Assembly: GCF_000526415.1 (NCBI RefSeq)
Contig: NZ_JAGA01000001.1
Coordinates: 310,001 to 374,000, forward strand
Source of the DNA: Kallotenue papyrolyticum
GTDB lineage: Bacteria; Chloroflexota; Chloroflexia; Chloroflexales; Kallotenuaceae
DNA length: 64,000 nucleotides
Reading direction: 5' to 3'
In this document: piece after piece, positions 63,721 through 64,000 of the stretch
How the letters are laid out: each line of letters opens with the position of its first letter
How positions within the stretch are numbered: position 1 is the first letter of the stretch
Program-made: the position numbers and the translations under genes
Notes under the pieces: model-generated
Seen by the model: only the letters and a program-made list of their open reading frames with translations
The model's database searches: none
What the model was told of the DNA's origin: nothing

Positions 63721-64000
63721 ATGACACCACCCCATCCCCTACGCTTCGGCATCCAGGCCGGGCCCGTTGACATCCCCTACACCGCGCGCCGGACGTATTG
63801 GCAGGAGGCCGAGCACCTCGGCTACGACTGGGCCTCGGTCGGCGATCACTTCATGCCCAACCCGATCTTCGGCGCGCGCGACACCGACCCATGGAGCGAG
63901 GCGTGGACCACGCTCGCGGCCCTGGCCGAAGCCACCACGCGCATCCGCATCGGTGTGCTCGTCACCAGCGTCGGCTTTCGCCACCCGGCGCTGCTGGCGA
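63721..64000 (+). CDS. LLM-class flavin-dependent oxidoreductase (3' partial)
   Basis: 93 residues visible, open to the window end. The start MTPPHPLRFGIQAGPVDIPY and WQEAEHLGYDWASVGDHFMP are typical of luciferase-like F420/FMN monooxygenases, with the early beta-strand segment ATTRIRIGVLVTSVGFRHPA. The C-terminal part is outside the window. Substrate unknown. Confidence 0.85.
   Translation, partial: MTPPHPLRFGIQAGPVDIPYTARRTYWQEAEHLGYDWASVGDHFMPNPIFGARDTDPWSEAWTTLAALAEATTRIRIGVLVTSVGFRHPALLA

Overview
The window is 64 kb of GC-rich bacterial chromosome. Gene content suggests a Chloroflexota, probably class Chloroflexia. Supporting signs are the rpsF-ssb-rpsR block without rplI, a MacB/LolD-type exporter beside a LolA-like protein, Thr/Pro-rich extracytoplasmic linkers in a kinase and a PpiC protein, a branched-chain (LIV) ABC system with CoA-ligase genes, heme O synthase, and a very large MalT-like LuxR regulator. 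Species cannot be named from the sequence alone. No rRNA, tRNA, CRISPR array, complete transposase or integrase was seen.

Layout. 1-18.3 kb is mostly forward housekeeping and envelope genes: an ABC exporter, ribosomal proteins S6 and S18 with SSB, a membrane PpiC foldase, a PH-domain membrane protein, a GT4 glycosyltransferase, a KUP K+ transporter, then (reverse) an ABC-2 exporter with a NEW3-domain surface protein, and (forward) a PIG-V-like mannosyltransferase, a GT9 glycosyltransferase and a Ser/Thr kinase. 18.3-35.1 kb lies on the reverse strand and looks like one catabolic island: a KASIII-like synthase, a FabG-like SDR, two acyl-CoA ligases, two alpha/beta hydrolases, an enoyl-CoA hydratase, two MaoC-type proteins, a complete LIV transporter (LivK, G, F, H, M) and a secreted NHL protein. 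Together these suggest uptake of a carboxylic acid or ester, CoA activation and hydratase or thiolytic processing. 35.1-46.5 kb holds sugar genes (fructokinase, manA, nagA), purK, hsp20, ctaB, a degenerate MrfA/YprA-like helicase homologue, and decayed genes (a RecQ-EamA chimera and a DUF4188 remnant).

46.5-64 kb is accessory DNA: a LuxR/MalT-like regulator followed by a patchwork of small enzyme genes (RibD-C/DHFR-like, VOC, cupin, SnoaL, SDR, AzlCD, DUF1772) mixed with broken copies. One VOC gene there sits in a structurally convincing integron gene cassette with a complete attC site. A second attC is truncated and fused to a duplicated LuxR 3' end. This supports cassette capture followed by decay.

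Transcription signals. Several genes share an extended -10 element (TATGGTATAAT-like). Two glycosyltransferase genes start only about 11 nt after it and have no Shine-Dalgarno, so they are probably leaderless. Gene ends often carry perfect GC-rich hairpins without T-tracts.

The most unusual items are the pseudo-helicase at 40.4-43.1 kb, the integron cassette at 54.6-55.1 kb, and the large CoA-ligase/hydratase/LIV island.
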